Shown: positions 33,241-47,039, counted from the stretch's first letter. The stretch: DNA of 64,000 bases from Clarkia xantiana subsp. parviflora (GCA_036873135.1 JAPTYO010000011.1:20160747-20224746); one strand, 5' to 3'. Notes: generated by a model from the sequence alone, not told the origin. Numbers and translations are program-made.

Positions 33241-35790
33241 CACTGTGTCTAACTTGTGTGATCCACGTCTCATGGAGTTGACGTAGCACTGCCTTGCAGT
33301 GCGTTGATCACCCAATACTTCTCCAATTCCGTTTTCAGTGATGTACTTCAGCTTCTGATGCACGGTAGAAGGCACAATTTCATATGGATTTATAGTTGTT
33401 CTTCCTAAGATCCCGTTGTAGGCTCCTAGGCTTTCAACCACCATGAAGTTGACGTTCACTCTCAGCAGTGTCCATCCTTGGCCCATGGTCACTGGTAGGG
33501 TTATCATTCCCAGGGGATAGCTTGTTGCCCCTGAGAAGCCAACCAAAGGGAAATTGACTGGTTTGATGTCTGCCTTTGTTTTTCCTATCTCTTCCAGGAC
33601 CCTTAGGCTTAGGAGGTCTGCAGAGCTGCCCCCATCTACCAGTATTCTTTTTACATCGAAGTTATCGATGTCCATCGTGATGACTAAAGCATCATCATGC
33701 GGGAAGACAAGATGGCTCTTATCCTTCTCCGAAAACTCAATCTTCATTTCTTCTCCTTCTCGTGGCCTCTTTCTCCACTTTGGTACTGAGCCCAGCTTGG
33801 ATGCATAAACTTCCCTTGCATTAGCTGTTGGGCCACCTGATGCCACTCCTCCATGTATCATGTTTATAGTCCCCCTCTTGTTAGGTGGGGGATTATAATC
33901 TACCTTGTTTTTGCCTTTGTCCTTGTATGATGGCCCTAGCTGTATGCTGTTGCCACCATGATCAACAAACTGTTTTAGCTCCCCCCTCTGGATGATATTG
34001 TTGATGCTTAACTTCAAGCTAAAACATTCGTTCGTATCATGCCCGTATGCCTCATGGTTATCACACCATCTATCCTTGTGTGTTCCTACCATTGGCGCTC
34101 TCCATCTTCCGGGGGGCGACCATAGTTTCTGATTTCTCATCTCTCTTAGGACCACTGCTGGGGAGGTGTTCAATGGTATGAACTTGATGACATTTATTTC
34201 CCTAGCCTTCAGTGGCTCACCCATCTGATTTCTTTGCTGAGGCGGACGCCACTCCTGTTGCCTTATGGGTTGAGGTGCCTGAGGTGGCTTTCCCTTATTC
34301 TGCTTTGTGTTGTCCTCCTTTGCTGCTTGAATCTTGGCTTTCTTACTCACCCTGTGCCTCTCCAGGTCTATATGAGTTTTTACTCTCCCTGCTAGCTCCT
34401 CTAAGGTGCTTGCCGGTTTCTTGGCCATCTTCTCTGCCAGTGTGGACCCGAAGCGGCCTAGGTTTCTTATGAAGGCTCTTATTATTTCACCCTCGGTGAT
34501 GTCGCCATGTATGTCTGCTATGTTCTGGTTGAACCTAGTGTAGTAATCAGCCAAGGATTCATCATTTTCTTGCTTCACATCATCAAGGGAGCCTGTTCCT
34601 TTGAGTAGCTTCCTTTCTCCTAGATATCTCTGAAGAAATTTCGCTTTTAGTTGTGCCCATGAGTGGATGCTCTCAGTAGGTAGGCTAAAGAACCAATGTG
34701 ACGCCACCCCTGATAGGGTGTTTGGAAATAGGAGTGCCTTGTATCGGTCATCAGTAGTTCTCCCGAATAGAGAGGCTTCATGCTGTTGAATGTGCTCCAA
34801 AGGGTCTCCCTTGCCATTGTACTTTGCTATCTGTATTGTATGCAAGGAGTCTGGCACTTTGTTCATTTCAAACTCCCTCGTGAAGGGGTGGTTCGTGTTG
34901 TCACTCAGGCAATGCAGTCCATTTCTTTTTTATTCATTCATCTTTCTCACTATCATGGCTTCTATCTCCTCCGGGGTAATCATCACCGGCGATGGAGTAT
35001 AGTCTCTCTGATATCCTCCATAGTTATAAACTGGGCTTGCTGGGATTTCTTGTCCGTGCTGGTACGGACTGTAGGCGTATCCCTGATATCCCTGCTGGGG
35101 TACTTGGTGGAATTCTTGCCTCCTTGGAGGTCTTGCATGTCTGTCTGCCCCCAGCGGGGTGTATGCCCTGGCATCCTGCTGTGTCTGTTACTGCCTTGGA
35201 GGCACAAACTGCTCCCTTCCCTCTGGGGGTGGCCCTTGGTTATCCCTCCTTTGTTCTTCTCGCTGCCCTGTTCGAGGGTGCGAGTGGTGTTCTTCTTCTG
35301 GGACTTGTTCTTGCTCATGAACTTCTTCTTCTTCATGCTGGTGTTGCCTTCCCTGCCTGTTCCTCAGAGTCTCTCTATAGGCTAGCAGCTCATCCAATGC
35401 GCTCATCAACCCCGGAGTCACTGTATGTGCTCCTTGTGTGTATGCGGGCCTTGTGTTGGTTGTGTATGCGCGATTGTCGTTCCTTTGAGCCGGCATCCCA
35501 TATGGATATCCTTGAGGTTGCGCCTCATAGTAGTATCCCTGAGGAGGTTCCGTGTATTGGGATGGCACTCCATGTTACTCCACCTCTCTTTGTGGCCTCC
35601 TTGCCAATGGAGTTGAGGCTGTAGAAGACTCAGCCCCAGCTGGGCGTGAGGGTCCTCCTTCCTGGTTGTTAGGCTGGGGTGCCTGTGGGGTTACTTGAAG
35701 CTCTGGGTGTACAGGTTGTTTCTCTGGCTGTCTCCCTCGCCTATTGCCCCCAGGTGGGCGGTGATGCCTAGATGCTAAGTTGTTCGTCAT
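33241..35790 (-). pseudogene. Gag and protease of Gypsy E (5' part of the split gene)
   Basis: The start is ATG at 35790 (MTNNLASRHHRPP), matching the F start. In-frame stops lie at 35575-35577, 35188-35190 and 34930-34932 in the disordered N-terminal part. From 34929 down to 33241 the frame is open. It holds the capsid domain (HWFFSLPTESIHSW near 34690), the zinc knuckle (WCDNHEAYGHDTNEC near 34050) and protease (LVDGGSSADLL near 33640). The frame is cut at 33240 by F and resumes at 22943 with the second gag domain. Compared with F it has an extra stretch of about 20 residues near 35400. Confidence 0.88.
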
Positions 35791-35820
35791 CGCTCTCGTT
35801 ATTGCCAGACTTTCTGTTCG

Positions 35821-35841
35821 AAGCCCACGGACGGCGCCAAG
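35821..35841 (-). other. Primer-binding site of Gypsy E
   Basis: Minus strand CTTGGCGCCGTCCGTGGGCT directly inside the LTR. It has a C where B, C and F have T after CGCCGT. Confidence 0.85.
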
Positions 35842-36591
35842 TGTTAGGTTCTAAGTTTCAGGTCAACGGGCGGTCGACCTAAACCTTACTCCTCACTGGT
35901 GAAACTACGGGTTCGGTGCTTCTAAGTCCTGTCGTTCTGATCCGTGTCCTTCTGTCCTTCGCCTTCTCTTCTCCACGTGCCCTGCAAGAGGGGCAATACC
36001 AAGCACGGAGTGGGGGTGGTGCTTGATGTACCCTCTCTGATGCTTAAGTCAATACGTTTCATAAAGAGATAAAACTTAGAGAGATGTCAGAGCTAAATTG
36101 TATGCTTAGCCAAGATGTTGAAATGAATGGTGGAATGGTTGTATTTATAGGCAACGGTGTCATTAAGGTGTCTTAATGACATCGTTAACCTTTAAACACC
36201 ATTAATTAGCCCTTAATCACGTAATTAAGACCCTAAAGCATGGAGAAAGTTGGCGGAAATAAACTGAGTATCGGAGTCGGGAAGCGGTGCCGGGGCCCTT
36301 GGGGGGGAGAAAATCCGACCCCCAAGGGTAGGGGTTGGGTATGGCCACCCAACCCCTCCCTAGGGGAGATCGGGTTGGCCTACCCGATCTCCCCTAGGGG
36401 AGGTCGGGTGTGGCCACCCGACCTCACCTAGGTGAGTCTGCCTCGGTCCGGACGAGTATTTTGGCCTCGTCCGGACCGTTGGCATTTTCGCGGGGTGTTT
36501 GGGTCGAAGTTTCGATTTACAATCATTAACGGGGTGATCAAAATAAAACGATTCGGAAGTCAACGGGTTCAAATTGGGCGTATATCCATCA
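35842..36591 (-). repeat. 5' LTR of Gypsy E
   Basis: 750 bp, with one more palindromic GAGATCGGGT/ACCCGATCTC unit than the 3' LTR (about 36366-36400). The TATA box on the minus strand is at 36142-36149. It is bounded by the PBS on one side but by 3'-internal sequence, not the TSD, on the other. Confidence 0.92.
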
Positions 36592-36687
36592 CATGCCCCC
36601 GAGTCAACCAATGGCCTGACCCTTGATTGACTCTATTTTAGGATGGTATGACAAGCGCAATTTGAAACCGGGATTTTACCTTTTTTC
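36592..36687 (-). other. Extra copy of E 3'-internal sequence outside the 5' LTR
   Basis: This 96-bp stretch matches 16477-16582, the purine-tract side of the 3' LTR, yet it lies outside the 5' LTR. The match runs into GGAATCCTT, which is also in the Copia-1 target, so the junction has 9 bp of microhomology. The TSD GGAAT follows at 36688-36692. Confidence 0.85.
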
Positions 36688-37122
36688 GGAATCCTTGATT
36701 TGACTCTAACAGGAATGTCCTCATCAAAGAATGTTGGATTCTCTGGTGAGAACTCTTCAAAGGATTGCTTGGCTCCCAAGCAAGATGGAATTAATGATTT
36801 CAAAGCCTCTTTAGACATGCTGAATGGGAAAATGTCCTCATGGAAAAGAACATCCCTTGAAACATGAAACACTGAGTTGGAGATGTTCATCACAAGGTAC
36901 CCTTTTTAAGAGGTGTAGTACCCCATAAGGATACATGGTTCAGCCCTTGGACCAAACTTGTCATGGTTGTTCAATTTGGTTGCAAAGCATAAACAACCTA
37001 TGATCCTCAAATGATGGAGAGAAGGCACCATTCCACACAACACCTCCTGGGTGACTTGAACTTCAAGATAGAAGAGGGTAGCCTGTTGAGCAAGTAATAA
37101 ACATTGAGTATGCAATACCCCC
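36688..37122 (-). pseudogene. Copia-1 end of integrase and start of linker
   Basis: Minus-strand frames contain PTFFDEDIPVRVKSR (36700-36745), SRDVLFHEDIFPF near 36850, and, in another frame above 36906, segments typical of the Copia integrase C-terminal region (RIIGCLCFATKLNNHDKFGPRAEPCI shape, 36930-37010). The piece is bounded by the E insertion on the left and solo LTR G on the right. A frameshift near 36900 breaks it. Confidence 0.8.
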
Positions 37123-38787
<1,665 letters not shown>

Positions 38788-39417
38788 CCCCCAATGCCTC
38801 AATGGCATAGAAGCTTGAAACCTAATTGCTCTAGCAATGTTCAGGATGTCCCTATGCTTGCGTTCCACTCTTCCATTTTGTTTTGGTGTGTGCTCACAAC
38901 TAGTTTGATGATGGATGCCAAATTGGTGAAGCAAATCCTTGCATACTGAGTTGATGAATTAAGTTCCATTATCACTTCTCAAAGTCTTTACCATAGTTGC
39001 AAACTGATTCTTCACCATGATCAAGAAATTCTTGATGTGCAAGAAAGTGTCACTCTTGTGTTTCATCAAATAGACCCAAGTTGCCCTTGAGTAATCATCA
39101 ACAATAGTCAAGAAGTATTGATTGTTCTTGAAAGTAGGCACCTTGTAAGGACCCCATAAGTCCATGTGAATCAAATCAAAAGGCTTAGAAGCAATGGAAT
39201 CACTGATTGGAAATGAAAGTATGGATTGTTTTGCAAGAGGACAAATAGTGCATTGTTTGATACAACCATAGGTCTTATTCACGCCTAAAACATCCAAATG
39301 ATTCAAATAAGTTTCTGACACTTGACCCAAACGTTTGTGCCATTTGAAAACATCCTCCTTATTCCCAATGCAAGAAGCAGCCATCTTCCTTGAGCTTGAA
39401 GGCACCACATCCTTCAA
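38788..39417 (-). pseudogene. Copia-1 GAG-pre-integrase and integrase core
   Basis: The minus strand reads FKWHKRLGQVS (pre-integrase, near 39340), then an HHCC-like segment (CTICPLAKQ). The DDE core has Asp in HMDLWGP (near 39160), Asp in LRSDNGT (38965) and Glu in GRVERKH (about 38880). A stop after NGT at 38957-38959 breaks the frame where Copia elements normally have Glu. The frame ends at HWG where solo LTR G is inserted. Confidence 0.88.
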
Positions 39418-39420
39418 GGT

Positions 39421-40384
39421 TTATAGGCCTTTATTCCATTCCCCAATCACCATGGACTTGCCACTCTGGCCCTGGAGTAACACATGATCACAAGTAAAGA
39501 TCACTTTGCAATTCAATTGACTAAGAAGCCTAGAAACTGAGATCAAGTTGAATTTAAAATCAGGGACCAAAAGAATGTTGGTCAATGTGAATCCACTTGA
39601 GAAAGAGCAAGAGCCAACATGAGTCACTTTGCACTTGTGACCATTTGGAAAATGAACATATTGATGATCAGAGTCACTCCTCTTCAAATCATGTAGCCAT
39701 TCAATTTGATGAGTGATATGATTAGTTGCACCTGGGTCAACTATCCAAACTCTAGGATCACTAGATATACCTGCCATGTTGACATGAGCTTGATCCACAT
39801 CCTCAAAGCTCAAAGGAAAATGATCATCATGGGAAGCTACATGTTGGATCCTCTTCTCAGCTGTGCCATGGAAGATCCTCTTGTCCTTAGCTGCCACATG
39901 CTCAACAGCACTTGAACTGCCCTCATCATCAACAATGTTGGCTGAGTTCCAATTCCTCTTTGGAGAATTTGGATGATTTGGATGGCCATATGGATAGCCA
40001 TGTTTGATGTAGCAATGATCTTCCTTATGACATGTCTTGCCACAATAGTTGCAATAAGGAGGAGATTTGTCATTTGAAGCATTGGAATTGCCTTTGCCCC
40101 TGCCAACACCATTACCTCTTCCATAGCCTCTACCCCTTTCCATTGCCTCTACCATTGCCTCTTCCACCACCAAAGGATTGGTTTTTCCCTGTGAATAAGG
40201 CAGTTGCCTCACCCTCATCACCAATAGAACCAGAAATGGTCCTTTGGCTTTCTTCTTACACCAAAACAGAGAAGGCAATGCTAAGGGAAGGAAGTGGTTG
40301 TCTCATTAGCAAGTTACTCTTAATGTGCCCATAGGAGTCATTCAGCCCCAAGAGGAATGCCATCAACTTCTGCTTCTCCTTGTG
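39421..40384 (-). pseudogene. Copia-1 Gag C-terminus (zinc knuckle) and protease
   Basis: Frame 39421-40278 has Gly/Arg repeats (GRGNG), a CCHC knuckle CNYCGKTCHKEDHC near 40035, and the protease motif WIVDPGATNHIT near 39740. The usual Copia active site is D-S-G-A; here Ser is replaced by Pro, which should abolish protease activity. The frame is shifted relative to the Gag start, and the N-terminal part is in another frame above 40385. Confidence 0.85.
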
Positions 40385-40891
40385 CTAATTCACAATGGCA
40401 ATATCACCGGCACATTGGAGATTCAAATCATCAATGGAAGCACGAGCATCCCATAGTTGCTTCATCTTGGCAAAGTACTCAGTGATGGAAAGCACACCTT
40501 GAGATGTTTGGTAAATCTCTCTTGTCAATTGAAAGATTTGAGTGCCATCCACCTTTTCAAACATCTCCTTCAAGTCATTCCAAATGGAAGAAGCAGTGGG
40601 GTTGTAGATCAAACCATTGACCAAATCCTTGGCCACAGTGTTCCTTAACCAAGCTTTGACAATAGCATTGGCCCTATCCCATTTCACCCTGTCTGTCATG
40701 GCAACACTCATCCTTGTAAAAGATCCATCAATGAATCCCAACTTGTTCTTCACTAACAAGCCTTCTTTGATGGAGGTGCTCCAAACATGATAGTTGGAGG
40801 TATCTTGCAACTGAAAAGGGATGAGCATATGGCCAGTTGTATCCGAGGGGTGAATGTATAGGGGGTCATCAACATTGAACTCTTGAGCCAT
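40385..40891 (-). pseudogene. Copia-1 Gag N-terminal part
   Basis: Start ATG at 40891 (MAQEFNVDDPLYIHPSD). It has the UBN2-type Gag layout: NYHVWSTSIKEGLLVKNKLGF, then AWLRNTV, and QIFQLTREIYQTSQG. It ends at a stop (40385-40387), after which Gag continues in another frame, so the gene is broken. Confidence 0.85.
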
Positions 40892-41638
40892 TTTGCAAGT
40901 CAAAACACAAAAAAAAGCTTTCAAATTGAATGCAGGGGAAATCCTCAAGAAATCAGCTGCAAAAATCTTCAAGAAATTCGAACAAACCAGCTTGCACAAG
41001 AGACAAAGCTAGCACACCAAAACTGTTGAGGGTAGGACAAAATCCAGCTCACCAATAGTACAATCCGTACCAATCCGCAACAAATATTGCAATAGTCAAT
41101 GATTGCAAGCCACCAGAAATGAAGAACAATCAATCCTCCATGGATTAAGGATCAAAATTCTTTAAGCTAACAACACAAATCTTGAAGAACACACAACAAC
41201 TCCTTAGCCGAGTAAGGAGCTTTCAATCTTCAACACGCAATGGACCCAAGTGTTTCAAGCAACAAGCTCAGCTATAACAAGCTGATAATCCACCACAAAT
41301 TCCAGGAAAATAACACAAACCCCAGAAAATACTAAGAAGAGCCACGCAAATGGCTCAACAAAGCTCAAATCAAGTAGAACTAGTCAATCTAGTACTAAGG
41401 CCTATTAGCAATCCTTAGACTAAGCTCAGTTCTACTTATGCGTATGAGTGCTTGAAATCTGACTTACACAACATCCATTCTTGTGTAAGAAATGGAAATT
41501 CCAAGCTGAGTTGAAGAACCACGAAGCTTATCCTTGCAAACCCACACTAGATCAAGCTGAAAATGCAAGCAAATGTTGAAGAAATCCAATTTTCTTCACC
41601 CACTAGAACACGCCGCCATTTCCTTAGCTCTGATACCA
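40892..41638 (-). other. Copia-1 leader and primer-binding site
   Basis: About 735 bp of non-coding leader. The PBS TGGTATCAGAGC (minus strand, 41627-41638) is next to the LTR and complementary to the 3' end of initiator Met tRNA, the usual Copia primer. No other feature is seen. Confidence 0.85.
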
Positions 41639-41946
41639 TATTCAAAGATAAAAATCCATTATCATCAACCAGGTATTACAATCTGAAGTTACAATATATA
41701 TACTCATTAAAACTAGGCTTACCAACTAGGATTAACCACTAAGCTACTAGTCGGGTGCACAATATGGTGCATGCACCATGTCATGCATCATGCACATGTG
41801 TATGCACCATCTAACAATATCAAATACACCCGGTCCTAAGTCCAATGCATCATAGTCTTAAGTGTATTACATCATGAACCTAAATGTAGTGCATTAGTGT
41901 AAGTTGTCCCAAGGCATCATGTTAGGCATCTTGTATACTTCTATAT
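41639..41946 (-). repeat. 5' LTR of Copia-1
   Basis: 308 bp, matching 13595-13902. The ends are (A)TATAGAAG and GAATA. The PBS borders it at 41638, and the TSD CGACG follows at 41947-41951. Confidence 0.88.
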
Positions 41947-41969
41947 CGACGAACACACGTGAGCAAACA
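41947..41969 (+). mobile_element. Family D solo LTR, part 3 of 3
   Basis: The last 23 bp of the solo LTR, ending AGCAAACA. It aligns loosely with the end of the D 3' LTR (GTGTAAACA, to 63727). The TSD GCAAT (41970-41974) follows at once and overlaps the ATG of the Copia-2a gag. Confidence 0.72.
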
Positions 41970-41972
41970 GCA

Positions 41973-42845
41973 ATGGCTGAGATCAGCAATGTAATCTCCC
42001 AACTGAATAAGGGAGTGAGATTGAACAGCAACAATTATAAGATCTGGAATAAGCGAGCGAGGATGGTAATTACTGAAATGAGAGGTTTGGAGCATCTGAC
42101 TATAAACAAAGTCAGGCCAGAGGGAGACCTCACGGCTGAACTGGAGAAAACCCATGATGAATGGGATGCAGAGGACTAGGAGATCCGTTCTGCCTTGCTA
42201 TCACTGCTTGAGGATGACAAACTCTATGGGTATGATCACTATGAGTCTGCCAAGGACCTATGGGATGGTCTTAAGGCAGGGTTTGGTGTTTACACCACTT
42301 CCCAGAAGCGATCGTTAAATATCGCTTTAGACTCATACAAAATGAATCCAAAGCATACAATGAAGGAGCATATCAGACATATGTCTAACATGCTTGCTGA
42401 ACTCAAGGAAGCAGGAGAAATCTTGACGGAGGAACATAAAGTCCAATGCGTGATGTGATCCTTACCTGACTCTTGGAGTAGCATGAAAATGAACCTTACC
42501 CATGCCACTCAACTCGATAACCTCGAGAAAGTGCGAGTTCATCTCGAGCTGGAAGAGGATCGTCTCAAGGCTGAAAAGCCTAGGGCAGAAATGCATATTG
42601 CATCCTCATTTCCAGCTGAGCAAAAGGGTAAGCGCAAGAGGAAGGTAAAGAATCTCCAGGTCAAGGCTGACAAGCCTCTAGCTCCAAAACCTCATAAGAA
42701 GTTCAAGCGAAAGAAATTCGGTGATAAGAAAGGCAAAGAAAAATAGACACGTAAAGAGGAAACTCGAACGTGTTTTAGGTGTGGCGTGAAAGGACACCTT
42801 GCTATTGCCTGTAGCAATCCTCCCAAGGTACGTGCTGAAGAATAA
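41973..42845 (+). pseudogene. Copia-2a Gag, one frame with three stops
   Basis: Start ATG at 41973 (MAEISNVISQLNKGVRL), terminal stop 42843-42845; about 290 codons. UBN2-type Gag: NYKIWNKRARMVI, a DSYKMNPKHTMKEH segment, HLELEEDRLKAEKP, a Lys-rich tract, and a CCHC knuckle (CFRCGVKGHLAIAC) near 42775. In-frame stops are at 42177-42179, 42456-42458 and 42744-42746. At the last two, comparison with Copia-2b or the family pattern suggests an Arg or Gln codon changed by C to T. The sequence directly upstream is solo LTR D; the original upstream sequence is at 1-1843. Confidence 0.88.
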
Positions 42846-44040
42846 TAATAAACTCATAAGTTCTTCTAGGACTCCTCTTACTCGAGAGTAATTCAATTCA
42901 TTCTTTTGGATTACAGAACCGAGAAGGAGAACAAGCACAAACCTGAGGAGCTTGCCCCGAAGATATAAAGATTGAATGAAAGACTTTATCTTTATTTGCT
43001 TTGCTTAATAAACATCTTCTAAATTCTTCAGTTTAAAGAATACTTAATAGTGTTCCTTGAAATACAGGAAACATTTTATTTTGACCATGTAACCATGCTC
43101 AGAGAAAGTATTAATTACCGTTTCTCAAGCTTTTTCGATCATTATAATTAGTTGTTTGATGCATTTCTTATAATTATATTGCTTATATCTTTATTTATTA
43201 TTATCAATTCATTGGATGAAATAAACTGTAATGATAATCATGTGTGAAACCGATTGGATTAAATTGTATTAAATTTAGAAATGAAACGATTTAACCAAAG
43301 GTTAACCTGGGGTAAGTTGCGCCTCGCGCAAGTGGTCCTCGAAAGAGGAACACATCGTTTCAAAGTATGAGTTTAATAATGAAGTGTTTAAATGATGATG
43401 TGCTGAATTTTCGTTTGCATTCCTTTGGAAATGACTTATTGATAACATTTACATTGGTAGAAAGTAGGCTTCAAAAGCTACTACGACCTTGTAAAAGTAT
43501 CGACTGACGCATAAGGTGAAAACCTAAAATTCTCAGATCGGAGATGGGATAAAATCTCTGAAATAAGTTAGCAAACGAAGAAGAATGAAGTCGGATAAAC
43601 GATTTTCCCTCCGTACGCCTTGAACGATAAGTCAGGCTAAGCAATCAAATCAAATGACACGCTTATATAGGCATAGTTTGTAAACATAAATATTGTAGTC
43701 ATTTCGCCACACGTTCCCTAAGGGATGATGAGAAAATGATTCACATTAATGTAAAACTGTGTTCCATTATAATCGGTAAAACACGCCGCCGTAAAAGCTG
43801 AAGAATGATAATGAGATAACTCATATCACCATGTGGCATTAGTTTGCGCATTAAACACATATTTAGGACAAGAGTATGTTAACTACTCTATGAAAATACA
43901 TGTTTACAGCTTAAAGACATGGTACCGTGGTCGAACATGTGACATTACATACTTGAGGATGAATTTTCCGATGCATTAACAGTTCAGAATAATGAGTCTT
44001 GATCAAATCAGGAGCAAGATATTACAGATAGCAGGTCCCA
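42846..44040. other. Non-coding internal region of Copia-2a in place of protease and integrase
   Basis: About 1.2 kb of AT-rich sequence with no protease or integrase motif in any frame. It is matched in inverted orientation at 59247-60282 in Copia-2b (for example the GAGGAACACATCGTTT block near 43345 and its complement near 59775). Both copies share it, so the deletion or replacement is a family trait. Confidence 0.75.
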
Positions 44041-45910
44041 CTTAATTCAAGTGGGAGAGATTTGAACCAGCAACCCAAGTGAATGACATGGTAAATGATA
44101 ATGGGAACATTTTCATTATAAATCCAGTGGGAGGAATAAACTCCTTCTACACGAAATCAGTGTTGTTGTTTGGACGAATCAAGTTGAACCTAATTATCGT
44201 AATGCTAAACCGGGGATGCCACAACTACCTATACTACCAAATGTTCTCAGTGGGAGTGATCCGACAAACTTGTTTCCAGATCCTAGTGATCAAGGAATTC
44301 ATTTTGGAAGTAAAGTTTTGAGATCGAGAAGTCGTATAAGGAAAGTTGTCGGTTATGGTTAAAGCACTCCTCTTGTACCCAATAGAAGTGATGCTCCGAT
44401 AAGAAGCATCATCTAGAGTGGGAGATTTGATCCCAATTGGAAGAAATGCTCCGATAAGAGGCATTATTGCGAGTGGGAGAGGGTGAGTCCTGAAAGAATA
44501 CTCACCACTGATGTAAAAGGTCGAGCGGTACATAGCTCGACTCGTTGCGAAAAGGCTATACCTAACTTCATGGAGTGTACTTTGACAAAACATACTCAAC
44601 ACATGTGCATAAAACCACGGTGCAGGGCCATTCATGGTCCTGGTCGTAGGTTTCGGTTACTAACTTCACCAAATGAGTATTAAGACCGCATTCCTCCTCG
44701 GAAACCTGGAGGAAGAGATCTACATGGAGCAATCAGAGGGTTTCATTACTCCTGGTAACGAACGTAAAAGTTTGCAAACTCCAAAGGTCCATCTACAGTC
44801 TTAAACAATCGTTTCGGTAATGGTACTGCAAATTCCACGAGGAAATCGTAGGAAACGGATTTATGAATCTTCATGAGGATCCGTGCGTGTATTATAAGAC
44901 CTCCGGGTCTAAGTATGTCATCTTAACTTTATACGTGGACGACATACTCATTGCCGCAAATGACATGAGTTTTATGAACAAGTCAAAATCCTGGTTGGCA
45001 TCTGTATTTGAGATGAAAGACATGGGAGAGGCCATGTATATCTTAGGCACTAAGACTGCCAGAGATCGGGCTACCCGGATCATGTATATCTCAAGAAGCT
45101 TACATCAACAAATTGTTGAAAAGATTCAGATTACAGGATGCCAAAATCCGTGGAAACGCCAATGTTGTTTGGGTGCGCACTGTCAAAACGTGACAGCCCC
45201 AAGAACCTGGCAGAGCGTGAATAGATAAAGGGTGCAGGATGTTTTAGCATGGTCGGTAGTTTTTCCTACACCATGCAATACACCCGTCCGGATATCTGTT
45301 ACGCCATAGGCCTAATAGCACGTTTCCTATCAGATCCTAGCCATCAACATTCAAAGATTATAAAACGAATAACTCGTTATCTAAAAAGGTACTGCCGACT
45401 ATGAACAACGTATTATGAGGGCAGGAAGTTAGAATTGGCCGATTACATTGACGCCGACCGTGGTGGCGATCCCGATGATCATAAGTCCACCACAGGAGGA
45501 GCATTCCTCCTTGCTAATGCCGCCATTTCATGGACGAGCAAGAAGCAAACCTGTGTCGCGCTGTCCACGATGGAATCGGAATTCGTAGCTCTCTCTAAGA
45601 ATGCAAAGGAACTGGTCTGGCTAAAAAGGCTTCTAACTGCAATGCTTGGTGATGATGTTGAGAATAAACCTGTGAAGGTCTTCTCTAACAGTCAAGCAGC
45701 CATTGCGGAAGTTAAGAATTCGAAGTACCATAGTAGTAATAAACACATTGATGATAAATAATTTCATGCTAAATTTTAATGATAGTAGACAATATAATCA
45801 CTATGGAATACATGTCCACCAATAATGTGGTAGCAGACTCATTAACTAAACCACTACGCAGGGACATATTTGAAAAGCATGTAAAACTGCTTGGATTGCG
45901 TAGGGTTTAG
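44041..45910 (+). pseudogene. Copia-2a linker, RT and RNase H, heavily decayed
   Basis: The linker upstream of RT is at about 44070-44480. RT traces include RYIARLVAK near 44530, TAFLLGNLEEEIYMEQSEGF near 44685-44745, and an intact YVDD box (TLYVDDILIAAND) near 44935. RNase H is at 45435-45900, with the catalytic Asp segment replaced by DYIDADRGGD, then SWTSKKQTCVALSTMESEF and, in another frame, the ADSLTKPL end. Multiple frameshifts make it non-functional. The homologous part of Copia-2b is better preserved. Confidence 0.85.
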
Positions 45911-47039
45911 AAATGACATGTATCTGTGATAACATTTTGATATTAGAAAGTTGCATTTTTTAAGCGAATGACTTGCAACTGAGTTTATTATCAATCGACG
46001 TCATAATGTTTTGATTACATCAGATTTACGGTCTATAAACTAAGTCGTAGGAGGACGCAATCCTCTGCCAAAACTATGTCGAATGTGGGCCTTACCTCGT
46101 CACACAGGTACGGTCGTCTTGTGGTGGAAGGAGGCCTCTACCAAGCAAGACTGGCTAAGAATCAGGGGATAAACCTGATTAAACAAGACGATTATCTAGT
46201 TTCGAAGTAACTCGACGTGATCTTCGTTTTGCATATCGTGGTGATGAACTTCGTTCGTCATTTAACCACATTCTGGGCCAGATGAGAATCTGTGATAGCA
46301 TGATTGACATATCCCTTTCCTTTCAACCCAAAAGGTTCAGGTATGCTATCAACGTGTGCTTCATACTACGCGTGCCACGTTCGACCACGAGGTCACAGCG
46401 GTTGTGTTAGGAAGGAATCCTCGTGATTCTGGCGGGCGCAAACTTCTTCACCTCAAGCGTTTGATTGATCCCATGAGCCTTATGCAGAGGCACCTAAAGT
46501 ATCCTCACGGACTCGGAACTCATATCTAACGTCAGGCCCAATGCTCGCTTCCCAGCGTACGAGCGTAGTACTGAACAAAAGGTCCAGTGACCACGTCTTT
46601 GGAAACCGGTTGGGTCTGACTAAGGATATGAGCGATGTGATGGTCATTTCACCTGTAATTCACCGACTCTTGTATTCACTAGGTGGCCACCAACCGGATA
46701 TTAGTTGAAGGTTGTGAATACTTGTACGGATGCCTTGGAGAAGTGTTCCTATGTGGAAAATAGGCAAAAGGAGAATTAACAGTTGACCTAGGATACAGCG
46801 CGGTATAATATAAATATTGTTTATAACAGGTTGATTGGAGAAAAAGGGAATCAACGTTTCGCGGGCGCTACAATACTCCTAACAGATGAGTAGCACGATG
46901 CCCGTCGTATCCGCCGGTCGCACGGCAAACCTCGTATGAACTATTCAGAAGCAAGGAGCAGATCGAAGGAGTGAAATGTTGATGCACATTTGGACGACAA
47001 TACATTAACAGGCACCCTCCCATTCCGGCAAGTGGGAGC
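45911..47039. other. 3' non-coding region of Copia-2a and purine tract
   Basis: About 1.1 kb without genes, matched in inverted orientation by 48055-49190. The sequence before the LTR, CGGCAAGTGGGAGC, is the likely purine tract (47026-47039). Confidence 0.65.

Larger units (their letters stand above)
15762..36687 (-). mobile_element. Gypsy E: non-autonomous Tat-like element, split by F
   Basis: Minus-strand element of about 10.6 kb without insertions, with TSD GGAAT at 15757-15761 and 36688-36692. Its order is: 96 bp of extra 3'-internal sequence, 5' LTR, PBS, gag, protease, [F insertion], second gag, tandem repeats, antisense gene [hAT insertion], purine tract, 3' LTR. No RT, RNase H or integrase is present. 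It belongs to the same family as F. Confidence 0.9.
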
